Below the pieces are notes generated by a model. The model ran no database searches. It worked only from the letters and a program-made list of their open reading frames with translations, and was not told the DNA's origin. Shown one piece after another: positions 1 through 12,800 of a DNA stretch of 64,000 nucleotides. Where the stretch lies: positions 49,333,348 to 49,397,347 of the forward strand of contig OX344764.1 in NCBI GenBank assembly GCA_947034895.1, in the 5' to 3' direction. The translations under genes were made by a program, and so were the position numbers. This DNA is from Rhytidiadelphus loreus (lineage: Eukaryota; Streptophyta; Bryopsida; Hypnales; Hylocomiaceae). Position 1 is the stretch's first letter. Each line of letters starts with the position of its first letter.

Positions 1-769
1 GAGTTTTAGTGGCAATGCTGGCTTTGGGCGATGAATGCCAATTCTATGGGTCAAGGATTTTGGGGTTCCGATTGAGAGGTGTGCAGGTTTTGCGTGATGG
101 GTGAAAGAGGATCAGGATTTTTGAATTAGTGAATGCTTTTGAGGTTAGTTTAAGGTCCTTTCGTTTGTATTTGCTGATATCAATCTCTGTCAATACTCGA
201 TAAACCTGTCACTTAGAGACCTCCCTCCTGATTTCTTGGTTCAAACATGTTTGAGTAATTGTGGCGAGAAAGGTAAGACATACTTCCAATGAATAGCATT
301 GACAAGATGCTTGTATCAGTAAATATGATTTCATTACTGTTCGAAGTAATCATCTTTCTACAGCGTCCCCGCCTTCAAATATGTCTCTTCTGCGCATTGA
401 AAGTTTTCAACCGATGTTAGGTTTGCTTTTAGAGCGGGGACAATCTTACACTTTGCTACCTTAGGGCGTCCCAATGCTTAAGAACGAAATCCTTCAATTC
501 TGCATTCACAGAAGGATCGCAAATTGAGAGCCGCTTTCTGACCTTGCTAATCACGAAAGCATGTGCTAATGTAGGTTAAGAGACGGATCAGTTCATGTTT
601 CCTTGAAGAGCTCCAGGATTACTTTGATACAGGACCGACAATAAGGGACCTGCTTCAACCCACCCTCTCGGGGGTTAAGATGGTCTGATTAGGTTATGTG
701 GTTGCGCGCAGTTCGTGGGGGGAATTAATGTGGGCACATTGAGACGAAGGATCAAAGTGGGGATTCTTC
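1..769. other. Non-coding leader region upstream of the first gene
   Basis: I see no convincing coding exon on either strand here. It probably holds the promoter and 5' untranslated region of the coiled-coil gene that starts at 770. No TATA-like or other regulatory element stood out enough to call. Confidence 0.4.
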
Positions 770-3700
770 ATGAGTAGAGAAGAGGTTGGTGTGGCGGAGG
801 ACAGGAAGCTGTCAGCCGTGAAGAGCTGGTTCACGCGGAGCGTCAGCTTCGGGGGCCTCAATGGCTCCAGCACTGCCTTATCGGTGGCTGCGGCCTGCAA
901 GGGCCTCTCCGAAGGTAACCATGCTCCTGGTAATGCTCTTCCGGATCAATCGGAGTCTTGGGGAGGACTGAACGTCAACTTGAAGCCGCTGTCCATGAGG
1001 TAAGAATACCATGTGTTTCAAATAAACTTATTCTCTTTTTGTATCTCATAATGAGCAATTATTTCACATGTTTCCTTGTTATTGTATTAATTGTTTAGTT
1101 ATACTTAAAGTATGCAGGTAATATCAGTCTGTTGACAGTTTGAAATTGAGAAGGTCTTTGTGAGCATGAGCAAAGTGTTGTGGTGATGAGTTTTTATTTC
1201 ACTCCGTTTAGTTGGCAAATGTGGGGAACATGGTTGTCAATAAAATGACAGTGTTCCGTGAACGGTAGATTGCATCTAGAAGAGAAGGTTCCCGATGAAT
1301 GGGCAGGTCTCACTATGCATGGTCACAGGGATTTCATGGACGCCTCTCTATGTATCCATAGGGATACCTCTGTTTGATCATTGTGTCCATTGGGAGACCT
1401 CTATGATGATATCTGAAATTCGAAATGGTCTCGAAATGTTCTAATTTTACGGAAGGCACTGTTGTTGTACCAGTTTTGTTTTTGGTAAGGCATTCTATTC
1501 AACAAGAAATTGAAGGGTAGAGGTATAAATCAGGTCCACTTTAGATTGCGGAAGTTGAAGGAAGAATCCTACAATCTCACGCCTTGATTGGTGCAAAAGA
1601 ATTTTCAAATTTTTCTTAACCTTGTTCTGTATTTTGTCGACTTTACACTATTCCAAGTAACAAGAGTAGCGGTGATGTTGATTTATGGCATGCTAAAAAC
1701 CAATTTGAGATAAGGACGATTCAAGCTACCACTTGTTACGTAACGTGCGTCAAAGTTGTCATAAATGCAATGAATTTCAGTTCGTTACGAAGTATTTCAC
1801 ATAATGTTTGTTCAAATTTGAACCTTGTTGCTGTGACCTGTGCAATCTAAAGTGGCCCTCAGTGGATCTACATCGGTTGAGATCATAAGACGAAGCTTGA
1901 GAGGAAATTGATGTGTGCAGGAGGGTAAAGACTTTCAATGAGAGCGACAGAGAGGACCTTTCCATGGTGCCCAGAAACGTGACCCCCTTGACACCTCTCA
2001 CCCCGTTGCGTTGGAAATCCAACGCTTGTGATGAAGAAGAAGAAGAGCCTGAAGAAGAGACCAAGCTTGTGCAAGAGCCTAAAGCCGTGGAGCAACGCTC
2101 CAGACTCGGTCTCACTGTTACAAATGCTGAGGAACACTTGCCTTCTGCTGAAGATGTAGGCGAAGATGAGCAAGATTTGGATATTGTCGCGGATAGTCAA
2201 GTCTCGCCTTTTGAAGATGCTGCCACTGAGTCACCAAGTGGCGAAGCCATGTAAGGAATTTCCAACACTGCTCTCCATTGTTATCAAATTTGTCAGCACG
2301 GAAAAAGGGGTTCCAATGAACGAAATGTGTCACATTTCAAATTATGATATCAAATTATGACATCAAAAGCTTGTGGATAGTGAGTCAAGTGGCTTTGGAT
2401 CCTTGGGATTTTACTGTTTTTCAAAAAAGGTTTTTGAATCTCATCCATTCAGAGATATTCTAATACATGGTGTTTGAATTAGCATTAAACTTACAAAGTT
2501 GTGTATTAACTAAATAGAATAATCGGTGTAGTAGCTATGTCGGTATTTTGTTAGTGAAGTCAAAACTGGTTTGCTTACAGGAAAGCGGCATCGGGAGATG
2601 ACGTCATGACGATGACAATTGATTATTTGAGGGTTAGATTGTTGTCTGAGCGCTCTGCTTCCAAGGTTGCAAAACAACAGATCCGAGAGCTTGGTACGAA
2701 GGTGAGAGTCAATCAGTGGGCTTGGACATGACATGATTAACGAGTTCTAGCAGAGTTTCTTTGCTTGCCACAAAAATTAGGGACCTTGTTTGTGCCTCTT
2801 CAATTAAAATCCCTCCCTAAGATTGTAAGGGAAGGATATTTCACTCTTTAATTTAGTGCCATAAGGCGTGAGGGAAGGAATCTTTGAGTTTTAGAATGTT
2901 CTTGAACTGGGAAGGAGCATCAAAAACCTAATAATGTCTAATGCATCGTTGCATTTAATCCTCGTCTAACTGTGCTAAGCATGCACAGGTGATGAAGCTG
3001 GAGCTGGAGTTGGAGCATGAAGTTGAAAAGAAGAAAAAGGCTGAGAAGTCTGCTGAAGAAGCACTTCTTAAATTGCTAACTGGTTAGAGCCTGTACTGAA
3101 TCATTAATCAGTTCGCTGAAAACGTTAACTGTAAGGATCAAGAGGTTCAAGTTGGACCTGTTTCTTTTATGAGTTGTGAGTAGGTTATGTGGGTCTTTCT
3201 TTTGTCCAATGTTATTTAATTTTTGACCTACATGTGCAATATTTTTCATTGATTTTGGTTGGATGAAACTTGGTATAATCTGAATTATATTTTTTCATGA
3301 TCTGATTAATTGAATTGGTCGTTTCTAAATTACGAAATTTTTGCCCTTTAGGGATTAATATTCCTGTGGGGAAAGAGACGAGGTCAGTGTGAGTGTTTTT
3401 GGATTGAATAGTTTTGTGATGATGGATGCAGGGAATTTTTCACGAGTAGCTGATTGCACAGCCAAAACTATACATGTGAATTCAGGGTCTGGAGTATCTG
3501 CTGGTGAGGAAATCAAGGAGGAGCTTCTGGAGAGCAATGCTAGTGATATCTCCAGGACTGACTCCATTGGCAGTTCTTTGGGGAGCAAGGACTCTGGAGA
3601 CTCGAAGAAAAAGGATAACAGGTCTTCACTCTCTTCTTAGAACCTCATTTGTTTTACCCCTAAAGGACCCTAGAGGCCAAATTGGACATCATGTTTCTTT

Positions 3701-6214
3701 TTTGCAGTTTTGAGTAGACCATATGGGACTTTCTTTTGTTCAAATTTATTTAATTCCTCACCAACATTTGCAATGTTCTTCTCTGGTTCTAGTGGTACAT
3801 ATTTGAATTATTTTATTTCCACAATAAAAGCAACACAACTGCTCGTCTTAAAACCGTGAATCCTTGGACCTTCGGGGGTTATACTCCTTCGACACCCAAA
3901 GGTGGTTCAGATCAGATTCACTTCCTAACAGGCTAACATCTTTGCAAACAACGCTCAAATTCTGATTGAAAATGGACCTTTATTGACTAGACTGAACGTG
4001 TATGGGCTGCTTCATAACACTTTGAATGGTTGTGAGCACTCACCCTTCTCCGAAAATTTAAGATAATACTCAAAAGTTTGACATCCACTGTAGAGAGCAC
4101 ACAGGTACTAAGTGAGAGCTATGTCTTCTTCTTCCAAGGGTGTTGACGCTAATCAAAATAATTTATAGATTCTTTTTGCAAGAGCGTTTAAAGGCAACTC
4201 CTTCGAGAATGTTATGTCGATGGTTCCTTAATATAAGCAAGCTATGTGTGTTTGGTTGAGCAGAGCTGCTATTGAGAATCGGTTACGGAAGATGTGGAGT
4301 CAGATGAGTGCAGATATGAATGCTCTCGCAGAAGGTGGAAGTCAAGGGGAGCAGCTGATGAGCTGGATGGAGAAAGTGCCTGCTGTTCTTCAGAACACTG
4401 CCGGTCTCCAGAAGTCTGCACTTGTAGAGATGCCATTGAACTCTGTGAACGGTAGACAACAGAAGAAGGCAACCAATCAACAAGGTAGATCAACGAAGGC
4501 GAAGCATGAATCAGAGAGTCGGGAGTACTGGCATGAGAAGCAGTTGCAGCAGGAGGACCCTCCATCATCATATCGTAATAGAGATGCTGAAGGTAGAGCT
4601 TATGGTGTTGCACCTACAAGCCGGTCAGCCGAGGATACATTCAGACATGACGATGGGGGTGCTCATCCAATGTGGGACGACCGAGATGGCTTGGATCAGA
4701 CATCCAAGGACAGTTATTACAGGTATGAAGTTGTTTTCCTCGTCTTCCTGAGCTAATTCTGCACAATAGGAGCTGTCAAAGTTTCTGAATCGTATTCTAT
4801 TGCAGATCTTGGAATTCCTGCTCCATGATAAGGTGTGTTATCAATCTGGGCACAACGAGACTTTTCGATATTTAAATTACTAGCCCCTTGCAGAGGTTTG
4901 GTACCCGTTCTGAAGTTGCATCATCTGCCCTAGCTCTGATACCTTTTTAGATCCTGTTTGGCGCTGCGTTCCTCTATGACTGCCCCGTGGGTCCAATGAA
5001 TTTTTCTGTTATGACTTATGACTCTTCTTAGTGACTTATTTCCTGCAATGTTTAGTCACTACTTAAAGCGTGAGTTTCCACAAAACTTTCTCATAGTGTT
5101 ACATCTGAGATGCAGGCAAAGAGAAAGAGACGAACCTCACAGAAGGTACAGACATGGTCATCGTCGGTCTCGTTCTCATGACAGTAGTAACTGGCCAGCT
5201 GAAGAAGACTACAGATTAGTTGATATGCCTCATCAACAAAGGCTTAATGGAGAAGTATATCCTGGAAGGAGAACTCATAGCAGATTTGACGACCGTGAAG
5301 GCAGGCATGAGAGCTCGAATGGGATGACTCGCCAAAATTCACTTGCTGCAAAGGTTAGCCTTAACTTAAAACCAAAATTGTAATTGTCTATCATTTTAGC
5401 CTTGATCACTCTCTGATGCTGTGCTTCTCATATGTCATGTGGGGGTGTTTTAAACTTTTTTTCTGCTGCATACTGTTGGGTTTTGCAGACTAATGGTACA
5501 TCGCAGCACAAACCACCTCCAAATGAGCCTGTCCAAGCACCTGAGCCCAAGTTATTCCTTGGATATGGACCTGATTTTGACGCCAAAAGAGACCGTGCTT
5601 CCTCGCCACCATATCAGCAAGGTCGAGTAAGTAACAACAATGTCACTGATGTGCTACTTGCGCTGCGCAAGGCCAAGGCTAGCATTCAGAAGTCGGGTTC
5701 AGACCATGCTCCTCCCATTCATCCTCACAGGTTGGTCTGTATTTTATTTCTCATTTCTCATTTTAATGAATTTTTTTTTAGGATTGGGCTTATGCCAAAA
5801 TGGTGTAAGGCACAGGGTATAAAATCATCAGGAACTGATCTTATGTCCTATATTCACCCATGTTACCAACAGGAACTCATTTGCTCACAATCATGGTTGA
5901 CTTTAGCAAGTGACGTAAGCATCTCAATTCCACTTCTTACTTGCTTTAGGCTGCTGCTGTTCATTACATGATACCTCCACTGATGTCAATTGCACATGTA
6001 CAGAGCAAGCTGGGAGCCTGTGAAGTCCAAGTACAGTGTGGATTTGCAAACTCAATACCACACAAGAAGCATGGAGCATGATATGGGAGCTGCCAGGATG
6101 AGACCCTCAAACTCTTCTCCATCTCTAAATTACAACGTCAGACCTGCAGATAATGGTCACAGCAACTATGTAGATCAGCTTAATGTAGGAAATGGAATTG
6201 ATTTTTTCTTTTAA
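770..6214 (+). CDS. Plant coiled-coil protein of unknown function, nine exons
   Basis: Proposed exons are 770-999, 1921-2250, 2581-2701, 2989-3082, 3378-3621, 4264-4722, 5116-5353, 5489-5730 and 6004-6214. Junction phases agree throughout and give 722 residues ending in TAA. The first exon carries SWFTRSVSFGG. The second has repeated TPLTPL and a Glu-rich stretch. Exons 3-4 form a heptad-rich, Lys/Glu-rich coiled coil that opens with DYLRVRLLSERSASK, which I associate with an uncharacterised plant-specific family. The middle is hydrophilic and His/Arg/Ser-rich. A late block, VTDVLLALRKAKASIQ, looks conserved. I see no enzymatic motif, signal peptide or membrane span, so a cytosolic or nuclear scaffold is only a guess. 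The least certain boundary is the start of exon 5: the nicer acceptor at 3352 runs into a stop, so 3378 was chosen to keep the frame. Confidence 0.65.
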
Positions 6215-9062
6215 AGAAGCATCTAGCTTTGCTAAGTGGGTTGCCTTCTCCTTGAGGTCTAAATCCATTTCAGGAGGACAAAGCTGCTGCATTGTGACAA
6301 TTTGCAGGCTGGTACAACATTGCATGTTGACCCATGTACCTTAGTGCTGGAAAATTATGAGTTGTACATGAAGTTGGAAAATTATGACAAGAGGTAGCCA
6401 ATTGTCAATGCATTTCAATAGGCTGTGCTACACTTTTGTCTGTCCCACCTTACTTCATGCTAGTCTTGGTGATCCTCCATGGGAGAGAAACCCAAACTCA
6501 AGTTTTATAATTTTCTGAATTTTTCTCCCCTGCTAAGGACTGGTTTCTGCTGTGCATAACATTATTTAGCAGTTTTTGTATGAACTCACCTGTCTCTATT
6601 CATGACATTCTTTAGCAGTTGTAGAATTCACCCCTCTCCATTGCACCTAGCAACCAAAAAAGTTTAGCATTCACTGTGGGTTGCAGGCATTGTCAATTCC
6701 TGTCTTCTTCCAATAACTTTGTTACACCTAATGAACTAATCAAGAACAAAAAAAAGGGTCCAATGAAAAAGCCACAAAAATTGACAGCTATTTGTTGACC
6801 AAGAAGGAAAGGAAGATTGACTTAATCACCATGGGAAACATGAACTATTTTATTGATTCACATTTGCAACTTAACAAAAGCAAGAGGTCCACAAAGCAAC
6901 CATGCTCTAAAAGCATTCTTTAACACAAATGTACAGATTGGTTTGTTCAACGTACCAATGACATTTGTCAATGAACCAACAATGAACATACCAAGAGGTG
7001 GATACTCTGTCATGAGCCTTGTGCAATTTCAAATTCAAAATTCATAACTAATTCAACAAAGGTTCAGATAATATGATACAACTTGATTCCAATTATCTTC
7101 TGAGGGACAAATATTTAAAGAAGTTCAGCTCCCCCAAATTGTGAATGACAGAGCTGGTAAATGGTACCTTTTGAGGACCTCGATCCTACATTCAATTAGG
7201 GCATAGCTTTGAGATTGGTGCCGCTCACATATTCCCAGCCTGAGAGCCATGAGACTTGTCTTGCACCCACCTACCCTTGGTGACATTCATGTGGTGATCT
7301 TCCATCATCAAAGCTAAGCTAAGGTGATGATGGACCCCGGCCACTGCGCATGGACTAAATAAGCTTAGTTCTCTCAGAGGAAAGAAGAGCAAGTTGGCAA
7401 GGAGTCTTCTGAACTCTGCCATAGAAATTAACTAAGTTAAATTATGGGGAAGTAGGCAAGCATTTAAACTGCCACTGAGTTGGGTCGGGTCGGGTCTAGT
7501 ACTATGGCATACATTTACGTGTGAAAATGATTAATTGCAGTAGGTGAGGTGGGGGAGCGTAATACAATTGCTATTTGTTGACCCATAAGGTGACAAGAGC
7601 ATCGGCTCAGTCCTGTGCTGCGCCCACTGCAACAGTAAAGTGACCTAAAATCGTCCGAATAAGTGTTGTGGCATAACTGATATGCTCTAGAAAATGGACA
7701 ACAATTTTTGTGACATTAGATGGGATCCCGGGGGGCTGGAGGGCCATTTCAGGGTTGTTCCCAGCTCTGTTCCCCCGGGGCCCATCGAACACGAATGCCA
7801 AATTTTATTTTTTTTGAAAAAGAAAAAAAAAAAAAAAAAAAAGTTCTAAAAATGAAAAAAAAAGTTTTATTTTTTTATTTTTTTTATTTAAAAAAAAGAA
7901 GATGTGGCAGTCTCTCAGCCAAGTGAGCAGAGCTCGCAAATGACCAATTTCGACTAGTTTCGAGGGTTCCCCACTTGGGAACTCATAGCCCTTCCCAGTA
8001 GGTAAATCACATCTAATGAATGGTGAAGGACTATGACTCAAATTGCAAGTGGTTCCATCATTTTTTGGAAGCATTGTGAATCAGTTACAAATTTTCAAAG
8101 ATGCAAAGGTGTACTAGGGGCTATAAGTGTCATATAGGTGATGGCAAAATTTGTTTGATGCACATTAAGAAGTGACACTATTATTAGTAGTATCAAAACA
8201 TGTCATAGAAAAGAAGTTAAAACAAAAGAAAGTGTACTCAAAATCAACCACTTGTAAGGTTGTCACCTCCACAATATTATAAATAGAGCCATTCACTACC
8301 CAAAGTGACCCTTAACTCTACCTTACACTTGTCTTTCTAATGTTCACCATTTTAGATATCAAGCTCCTTGTTTAGTTTCCCTTCAAAAATAGGGCCTGAC
8401 ATTCAGAAGTGGTTGATTTTTAGTGTGGTTACGTTACAAGTTGTTTGCATTCATGTCCCTTTTTCTTTTACTGTTTCACTTCTTGATGCAAGCACCTCAA
8501 CCTATTCATCACATTATAATAGTTATTTGTATCATAATTTTACATCCAAAAGTAGTAGAAGTTCCTATTGTAGTCACTATTATAATTACTATTATTCAAT
8601 GTCTTGATGGAGGCCACTATTCACCTCATTGTTACCTAAATCTCTAAAAGTTTAAAATGCCCACTATAAGTTGAATGTATGGATGATTTGGACCCGTTCC
8701 TAGTTGCCTAGATCTACCAAACATGTGGAATGGACCTTCTTACCTTACCAATGTATGTCAAAATTTGTAAATTGAAACATGGCAGATGTTTGTTATTTTA
8801 TATTATATCAGGCCAAACGTCTAGAAACGTTTTGAATATTCTTTAAGATTCCCACGGATTCAGATCTTCGCTGAAAAAGTAAAAACAAAAGTTTCTGACA
8901 CATGTGACAAGGAAGGAGGATCACGTACTGTGAGATTCACTTCTTCAAAAGATAGAAAGTCAAAAAGGCAATTTAATAAAGAAAAAGAACCAGATATCTC
9001 CCAAACTGAAGTCACAATTTACCCGACAATTCCACTCAGAATCTGAGATAAGTTACCGGGAC
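6215..9062. other. Intergenic region without recognisable genes
   Basis: This holds the 3' flank of the coiled-coil gene and the distal 5' flank of the DCD-nucleotidyltransferase gene. Open frames here are short and lack recognisable protein motifs. It includes an A/T homopolymer tract near 7.8 kb and a weak 18-bp inverted match (near 8235 and 8408). I see no RNA gene. Confidence 0.4.
7801..7893. repeat. Poly-A / poly-T low-complexity tract
   Basis: The sequence is almost entirely runs of A and T, including an A run of about 20 bases and several T runs, interrupted by short mixed spacers. It could be the decayed tail of a retroposed element, but no flanking element is recognisable. Confidence 0.7.
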
Positions 9063-9813
9063 CGCAGCTGTTGGGCCCCGGACAGGGTCCACGATTCAAG
9101 GGCCCAAACCACTGCCCCAACTACTCTTGCCCGGAAAAAAAAAGAGAGGAGCGCGTGACAAGCAGCCCGCGGGCATGCATGCCTAGCGCGGTGATGGGGC
9201 GGCATGTAGCCATGGGGCCCATGGCATTCGAGGGCGCCTCTTTCTTCATCGTCTTCAGCAGCGCCGCCCCCCTAGTGCATATGAACGACAACGACGCTCG
9301 TGGACTTTGTACCGGCGCTGGCCCAAGTGGCATTGCAATCGCATTGCTTCCATTTCCATGGATTGCACCCCGCGCTGACCTCTTCCTTCTCGTTCTAACG
9401 AACCACTGCTCGCCCTCTCTCGTGCCCTGTAGCGCTCGTTTTACACCTATCTTCATTGCGCTCTGGCTCCCGCGCGTACGTTGCATGCGCGGCCAATAGG
9501 GAATTCGACGCCGTTCCGGATTGACGCGGGGGATTGGGGGACTCGGAGGTCGCTATTGCGCCTCGAGGGATCAAGCCCTGTGCATCGGTTGCGATTTGTG
9601 GACGGGGAGGCATTGGCTTGGAGGTTTAGATATCTTCGGCTTCAAAATTTGGGAGGGGAATTTTGACCTGCATTGCGAAAGGGAAACCCTAGGGTGGGAA
9701 TTGACGTGATTAGGGAGTGTCTGTGATGGTGAGGAGGGAGTGGCCGGGGGCGATTGTGGTATGAGAGACGGGGGTAGATAAACAGGCGGAACTGGTTGAG
9801 GACGGTTGTGAGG
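9063..9813 (+). promoter_or_regulatory. GC-rich 5' flank of the DCD-nucleotidyltransferase gene
   Basis: Base composition changes sharply to GC-rich with many CpG dinucleotides. Overlapping long frames occur on both strands, as expected for GC-rich DNA with few stops. None of those frames shows a recognisable motif, so I read this as promoter and 5' untranslated DNA leading to the ATG at 9814. The exact transcription start is not visible. Confidence 0.4.
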
Positions 9814-12800
9814 ATGGTGGCCACCGCCAAATACCATCGTCCGGGACCGACGGTATCTGCGGACGTGAGTTACATGAAAGAGCGGAAGGTGGATGGAGGC
9901 GCCTCTGGTGGCAATGCCGGCGGTCTGAATGAGCCTCTCGGAGGCTTCATATTCGTGTGCAACAATGACACCATGCGCGAAGACTTGGAGCGTCACTTGT
10001 TTGGTACATTCTCTTCCCTTTCAATCAATATTTCTGCCTCCCGACTCTGACTTGGTCATGTTACAGTTTTCCATCGTTGTAGGTGACGTTAGGTTTTCAG
10101 GGCAATCGGAACAGGGATTATTAAAGTCACCTTTTTTCTTACATTGATGACCTTTCTCTTATGGAATTTGAATCGGATTTGCACTTCTGTCATTTGAGTC
10201 TCACACGAGGCGTGAAGTGTGATTAGGTGGACAACACGTTTGATTGTATTCTGGAGCGGTTTTAACTGACTACATCTTCCCCATTTTTATACTTTGATAC
10301 CTTCTCTACGCTTTGACACAGACCTGTCAATGCTCCCTATTTGCGGCGGGGGAGTAGAATGTGGTGGCATCAGTAATGGAGAGAAGTCAATTTCTGCTAA
10401 GGAGTTGTGAGAATTTGTCAGAACCCTGCATTGAGTTTGTGCTGGGTCAGGGATAAGCTTCAGCAATTCGCGACAGTTTTAGGATGTGAGATATGCGAAT
10501 GACGTAGTGATGGCAATGCCATCGTAGAAGAGGTCGGGCGGAGTGTACATGGCAAGAGATGAGAATGCACATGTATTGCGGAGTCGTGAAAGGGGAGGAT
10601 TTGTGATCCCAGTAAGGTTTTAGAAAGAAAAATTCCAGGTGGCTTACTCTTGTCATTTGATACAAGGTTTGCTCAACTACCATTTTTCATGAATAACTTG
10701 CAGAAACTAGTATCTCTGGGTTGGTGAGGGACCGCTTGCGTTTTGAGGTAGGCGCCTCTACCAGGAGCCTGCCCGACCAGTTGTGTCCACAATATTTTGT
10801 GCATTTTTAAAAGGAGTGTTTCTCGGTGACGGTGATGTGTCAGCAGTAAGGATGTTCCATTTCAGAGAAGTAGGCGAAAAAATATGTTGTCGAGTTATGT
10901 TATTAGAGATTGCTTCTCAATCATTGCTTGCTTGTTTACAGGGCTTCCTCAGCGGTATCAAGACTCCGTAAAGGCAATACAGACGGGGCTTCCGCTGTTT
11001 CTTTACAACTATTCCACAAGATCTATGCATGGCGTTTTCGAGGTGAGTGCATGACTTGCCGTGAGGTGCACACAGCAGACACCGTCAACGTACGCTTGCT
11101 GTTCTTTGGGAACTGGTCCTTTGGCCGGTTAGAGATAGATAGTTTTTCGAGCTGCTTCAGAGACCTGAACGTTACTTCAATTTCTTACAGGCGATGAGTG
11201 ATGGTGGCTTCAACATTGAACCTGAGGCTTGGGAGATCAAAGAAGCAAGACGGAATGGTCGACCTGTGTCTCGTTTTCCAGCACAGGCATGCTTTACTTC
11301 CTGCGATTCCGTTGGGTCATAGGGTCTTGTACTCGCTGGGTGACGGTAGTGGTTCTGTTTCTCTCGCATTTGTTGTGATCAGTATTATCAAGGATGGTGC
11401 TCTCTGATTTTGGTCATTAGTCCTGTCTTTTCTTAGGTTTTCCTGTGCAAGGGTCAGTCGTACTCATCTGCTGCCTCCGAAATCAAGTGGTTCTTGCGTA
11501 ATGACACTAGATAGAGAACCTGAATAATACGCTGACATACATGGAACTTGATCATATAAACTGACTAGTAAAATGCTGTGTGTTCTTCTATTGGGAAATT
11601 GCAGTTGTTCATAGCCTTCAAATTTACTTTTTCGCTCCAACCTACGTCTCACCCAATTCGAATGCTTCAGATTTGTGTAATTTGCTCCACCGTATGCATA
11701 CCCAGTTCTACTCATGTATATAATGGGAAATGACAATCCTTTCATACATTTGAACATGCAGGTTAGAGTTCGTTTGAGGGAGGAAAGACCCGCACTGGAA
11801 GAATCCACGTTTCGTTCCACAGTTAATTATTACGATGGTCCTAAATTTAGGTTAGAGCTTACAGTGCCTGAGGTAAGCTGGATCTTGCTAACAAGCTTGT
11901 GATAGCCGCTTTCCTGAGTCTTCGAGTTTTTGCCTGCTTTGAATCAGTACTGACCTAATCTGCTGAGGCCCTGGACCCACGGTTGTCACTTCGGTTCAGG
12001 ATGTCAGGCTACGATTGGCACAATTGCATTTTTGAGTAGGATCTTTGTGATGGATAACAGTGGGATTCGGTAGCGTTTTTCGTTTACTGGTAACTTAAGC
12101 TGAACTAGATCAATTTTGTCTCAGCTTAGGTCTTGATCGAATGGTGCATGGGGTCGAAATGAAGGTAGATAGGAGCTGGATGTGGTAGACCACTGTTTGA
12201 GACTATTCACAGCTTAGCGGCACTATCAGATGCAAGCATAATGATTGAAATCCAGAGTCGACTGTTCCAAGTTGCTCACGTGTAGAAGATTGAAGAATCG
12301 TTGTGTGTGGTGCTTGTGTCTGAGTATCGGTGATGTATAACTTTCAGGCAGAAGAATTATTGAAGCTTTTCGGCACTTCTAGCGCACCGAAAACGCAGAA
12401 GGGTGCGGACGATCCAGAAGGCGAGTGGGAGAGAGTGAAGGTGAAGAGCAAGGGGAGTGCGACTCGCATTCATCGTCCGCAGCCTACGAAGAGATCAAGC
12501 TCTCCGAATTCTTCGTCAGGGAGGAGAAGATTGGGGCCGGCTGTGAACTGGTCCAGTGCGAACAGCAATGCGTCGCAGACCAGCGGTCACTATTCTTCGA
12601 ACGGCGACTTCGGACGCGGAAGGGAGGCCAGGGCTGATACGGCGCAACGATGGCGGTCGGACCCAGATTGCGGTTCAGCGAGTGCGGGATTGTCAACGTC
12701 GAGTTGGGCGTCGCACGATGAGGAAAGGTTGAAGAAGGGTACGAAGGAGAACGGCGTAGCTTATGGTGAGGCAAATGGTGTAGTTAGAGCAGGTGAGTAT

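Noticed and set aside
8231..8440. Inverted repeat around TCAAAATCAACCACTT
   Set aside because: The match is only about 18 bp with mismatches, has no target duplication and is not clearly above background.
9071..9613. Long overlapping open frames on both strands in the GC-rich flank
   Set aside because: They are mutual shadows in stop-poor GC-rich DNA, lack motifs and have no splice link to the downstream gene.
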